A DNA stretch of 5,293 bases from an uncultured Burkholderiaceae bacterium. GTDB taxonomy: Bacteria > Pseudomonadota > Gammaproteobacteria > Burkholderiales > Burkholderiaceae. Within the stretch, counting starts at the first letter, position 1; every line of letters starts with the position of its first letter. A model generated the notes under the pieces. The model saw only the letters and a list, made by a program, of their open reading frames with translations. It did no database searches and was not told the origin of the DNA. Position numbers and translations under genes: made by a program. Below, in pieces: positions 4,693 to 5,293 of this stretch. The stretch covers positions 1-5,293 of the forward strand of contig CALMPB010000361.1 in NCBI GenBank assembly GCA_937871985.1, in the 5' to 3' direction.

Positions 4693-5293
4693 ATGCTTGA
4701 CCTTGACGACAAATACACGATTCCGGCACTGGGCCAGCAGCTCGCCCTGCAGCTTGGTTCGGCCCATGCTAGCCAGTCCGCACCATCGGGCACCTTCTTT
4801 TCAGCGCCCAACATCGACCTGGACGGTTACGATCATATCGTGCTGTGCATGTCCGGAGGTAAAGATTCCATCGCCTGCTTGCTTACCCTGATCGACGCCG
4901 GCGTAGATATGGACCGTGTCGAGCTTTGGCATCACGATGTCGACGGGCGCGAAGGGTCTACCCTCATGGACTGGCCCTTCATGGCCGACTACAACCGCAA
5001 GCTGGCCGCGGCCTTTGGCTTGCCGATATATTTTTCTTGGCTCGATGGCGGCTTTGAGGGGGAAATGCTCAAAGACAACAGCTACGGCCGGCCTCACCAT
5101 ATTGAGACGCCCGAGGGTCTGATCACGCTGGCACGCGACACACAGCGGGCCAAACCGGGCACACGGCTGAAATTTCCCCAGGTCTCAGCCAGCCTACAAA
5201 CACGCTGGTGCAGTTCCGCGCTCAAGATCGATGTGGGCCGCCGAGCACTGAATAATCAGCCGCGGTTCGATGGGAAAAAGGTGCTTTTTATTA
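4693..5293 (+). CDS. PAPS-reductase-like PP-loop protein, 3' end beyond the right edge
   Basis: Two hundred codons are visible and the frame is still open at the edge. The PP-loop SGGKDS is at residues 54-59 after a hydrophobic strand (HIVLCM), typical of ATP pyrophosphatases of the PAPS reductase/DndC superfamily. HHDVDGRE (80-87) follows the second strand, and RWCSSALKID (171-180) matches the conserved R-W-C-x(3)-L-K element of the family. An intact PP-loop favours an enzyme that adenylates its substrate, as in ATP sulfurylase- or DndC-like members. No clustered Fe-S cysteine ligands appear in the visible part. The first 40 residues are an N-terminal extension of low similarity to anything I know. 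The ATG at 4693 is the first in frame after the methyltransferase stop. The ribosome site is weak (GGCGAA), so coupling to the upstream gene is likely. The superfamily is firm. Substrate and role, such as base modification, sulfur transfer or defence, are inference. Confidence 0.87.
   Translation, partial: MLDLDDKYTIPALGQQLALQLGSAHASQSAPSGTFFSAPNIDLDGYDHIVLCMSGGKDSIACLLTLIDAGVDMDRVELWHHDVDGREGSTLMDWPFMADYNRKLAAAFGLPIYFSWLDGGFEGEMLKDNSYGRPHHIETPEGLITLARDTQRAKPGTRLKFPQVSASLQTRWCSSALKIDVGRRALNNQPRFDGKKVLFI

Overview
The window looks like part of a proteobacterial mobile element (conjugative plasmid or integrative element), most likely beta- or gammaproteobacterial. This rests on mid-50s GC by eye, compact polycistronic units with clear Shine-Dalgarno sites, and a mix of families common on such elements: DUF2786, DUF4942-methyltransferase, PAPS-reductase-like PP-loop protein, S49 peptidase and anchored DsbA-like thioredoxin. 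No relaxase, transfer, replication or integrase gene lies in the window, so mobility is inferred from gene company only. There are no rRNA, tRNA, CRISPR or transposase genes.

Layout. Leftward, from the centre: an AT-rich control region (about 2774-2969) is followed by two candidate micro-ORFs (25 and 29 codons), then a membrane-anchored S49 signal-peptide-peptidase-like protease, a membrane-anchored DsbA-like protein with a CPYC active site, and an unrecognised 74-residue protein. The unit ends at a perfect 16-bp palindrome and a rho-independent terminator (454-482). Just past the terminator a separate leftward promoter drives a DUF2786 protein that runs off the left edge. Rightward, from the same control region: a 565-residue DUF4942 protein fused to an N6-adenine-type DNA methyltransferase, then after 25 bp a PAPS-reductase/PP-loop protein that runs off the right edge.

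How it fits together. The leftward unit looks like an envelope module: a protease and a thiol oxidoreductase or isomerase, both on N-terminal membrane anchors. The rightward unit looks like a nucleic-acid modification module: an orphan methyltransferase plus an adenylating or sulfur-handling enzyme, with no restriction enzyme in view.

The most notable structure is regulatory. A block of about 35 bp, containing the near-palindrome ATCRTTTATTGAT next to a -10-like TATAA, occurs twice: upstream of the DUF2786 gene (413-447) and between the two divergent units (2920-2954). At the second site it overlaps candidate promoters on both strands. This suggests one unseen regulator controls all three transcription units together.
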